Shown here piece after piece: positions 5,776 through 6,331 of a DNA stretch of 6,331 nt. The position numbers and the translations under genes are program-made. Source of the stretch: Flavobacteriales bacterium (GTDB taxonomy: Bacteria; Bacteroidota; Bacteroidia; Flavobacteriales_D; Sanyastnellaceae); assembly GCA_947457285.1 (NCBI GenBank), contig CANGVZ010000130.1, forward strand, positions 1-6,331, written 5' to 3'. The stretch's first letter is position 1. Every line of letters starts with the position of its first letter. The notes beneath the pieces are model-generated. The model had not been told where the DNA came from, ran no database searches, and was given only the letters and a program-made list of their open reading frames with translations.

Positions 5776-6331
5776 TTACAATTCTCCAAGGTTCATACCG
5801 ATTGAGAAGTGGAATTGGCCACGTGCCATCTGAGGCGCGGTGTCCAAATCATCCAATCTCCAACCATAGTCAAAGCCAAGAAGGCCAAACATCGGAAGGA
5901 AAATTCTCAATCCCATACCCGTGGAACGATATAAGTTAAATGGATTAAAGTCTCTAAAGTCTTCCCAAGTGCGGCCGGCCTCCACAAAGGCGAGTGCATA
6001 AATCGTAGCGCTTGGGTTGGTAGAAAGCGGGAAGCGCAATTCGGTTCCATACTTCGCAATAATTGGTGCACCAACACGGTCGCTTGGTTTGGTCAACGAC
6101 AAATCATCATAACCGCGCAAATTCACAATCTCACGACCATCCAACAAGAAACCACTTAAGAATACACCACCCAAATAGAAACGTTCGAATGGCGATTCCC
6201 CTAAGCGCTGATTGTAGGTGCCCAAGAAACCAAAACCAACACTCGTATTCAACACCAACTTATGCGTCTTGTGCTTATTCAAAGCCGTGTACCAATTTGC
6301 AGTGAATTTTACTTTGTAATACTCTACCCAG
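5776..6331 (-). CDS. bamA: Outer membrane assembly factor BamA, C-terminal 184 residues (5' end outside window)
   Basis: C-terminal half of the Omp85-family 16-strand barrel that folds and inserts outer-membrane proteins. The frame is open to the window edge (first whole codon at 6330-6328, TGG), so the TTG at 6282 is internal. The visible part has alternating beta-strand patterns. VNLRGYDDLSL carries LRGY at window residues 71-74, the Bacteroidota form of the VRGF motif in loop 6. GTELRFPLS and SATIYALAFVEAG follow. The block IFLPMFGLLGFDYGW leads to the last strand GQFHFSIGM (about 171-179). The protein ends NLGEL after that strand rather than at the usual final aromatic. POTRA domains and the first barrel strands are outside. 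The TAA at 5776-5778 is 12 nt before the first skp start. TamA or another Omp85 protein is possible, but the skp neighbours favour BamA. Confidence 0.94.
   Translation of the reverse strand, partial: WVEYYKVKFTANWYTALNKHKTHKLVLNTSVGFGFLGTYNQRLGESPFERFYLGGVFLSGFLLDGREIVNLRGYDDLSLTKPSDRVGAPIIAKYGTELRFPLSTNPSATIYALAFVEAGRTWEDFRDFNPFNLYRSTGMGLRIFLPMFGLLGFDYGWRLDDLDTAPQMARGQFHFSIGMNLGEL

Noticed and set aside
6280..6282. TTG as the start of the minus-strand outer-membrane protein
   Set aside because: The frame continues with barrel-like sequence to the window edge, so it is internal to bamA.

Overview
The window is a stretch of core chromosome, most likely from a member of the Bacteroidota. Three things point there: (i) an IleS of the long 'type 2' (eukaryote-like) form followed directly by a TraR/DksA-like protein with a degenerate zinc finger and then by lspA; (ii) an LspA with a long insertion between its two catalytic aspartates; (iii) the order bamA - OmpH/Skp - OmpH/Skp - murI. 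Starts lack clear Shine-Dalgarno sequences and have A- or T-rich leaders, which also fits. I cannot place it to order or genus. The DNA is moderately AT-rich and looks even in composition. I saw no frameshift, mobile element, tRNA, rRNA or CRISPR array.

Layout: on the + strand, positions 1-3643 carry a tightly packed operon: the C-terminal three quarters of ileS (its 5' end lies outside the window), a DksA-like regulator 4 nt downstream, and lspA 15 nt after that. On the - strand, read from 6331 down to 3640, are the C-terminal barrel of bamA (its N-terminus lies outside), two tandem OmpH/Skp-family periplasmic chaperone genes, an intrinsic terminator, and murI. The two groups converge, and the lspA and murI stop codons overlap in a single TTAA at 3640-3643. 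The only intergenic gap of any size is 74 nt between the two Skp genes; there is no gene-free stretch over 300 bases.

How the genes work together: the minus-strand genes serve the cell envelope. BamA inserts outer-membrane barrels, the Skp-like proteins carry unfolded barrel proteins across the periplasm, and MurI supplies D-glutamate for peptidoglycan. LspA on the other strand matures lipoproteins, while IleS charges tRNA-Ile. This is housekeeping DNA and I do not see an undescribed system. The points worth a second look are details: the terminator lying almost against the murI start codon, the loss of three of four zinc ligands in the DksA-like protein, the acidic then Gly/Lys-rich tail on the first Skp paralogue, and the non-aromatic C-terminus of BamA.
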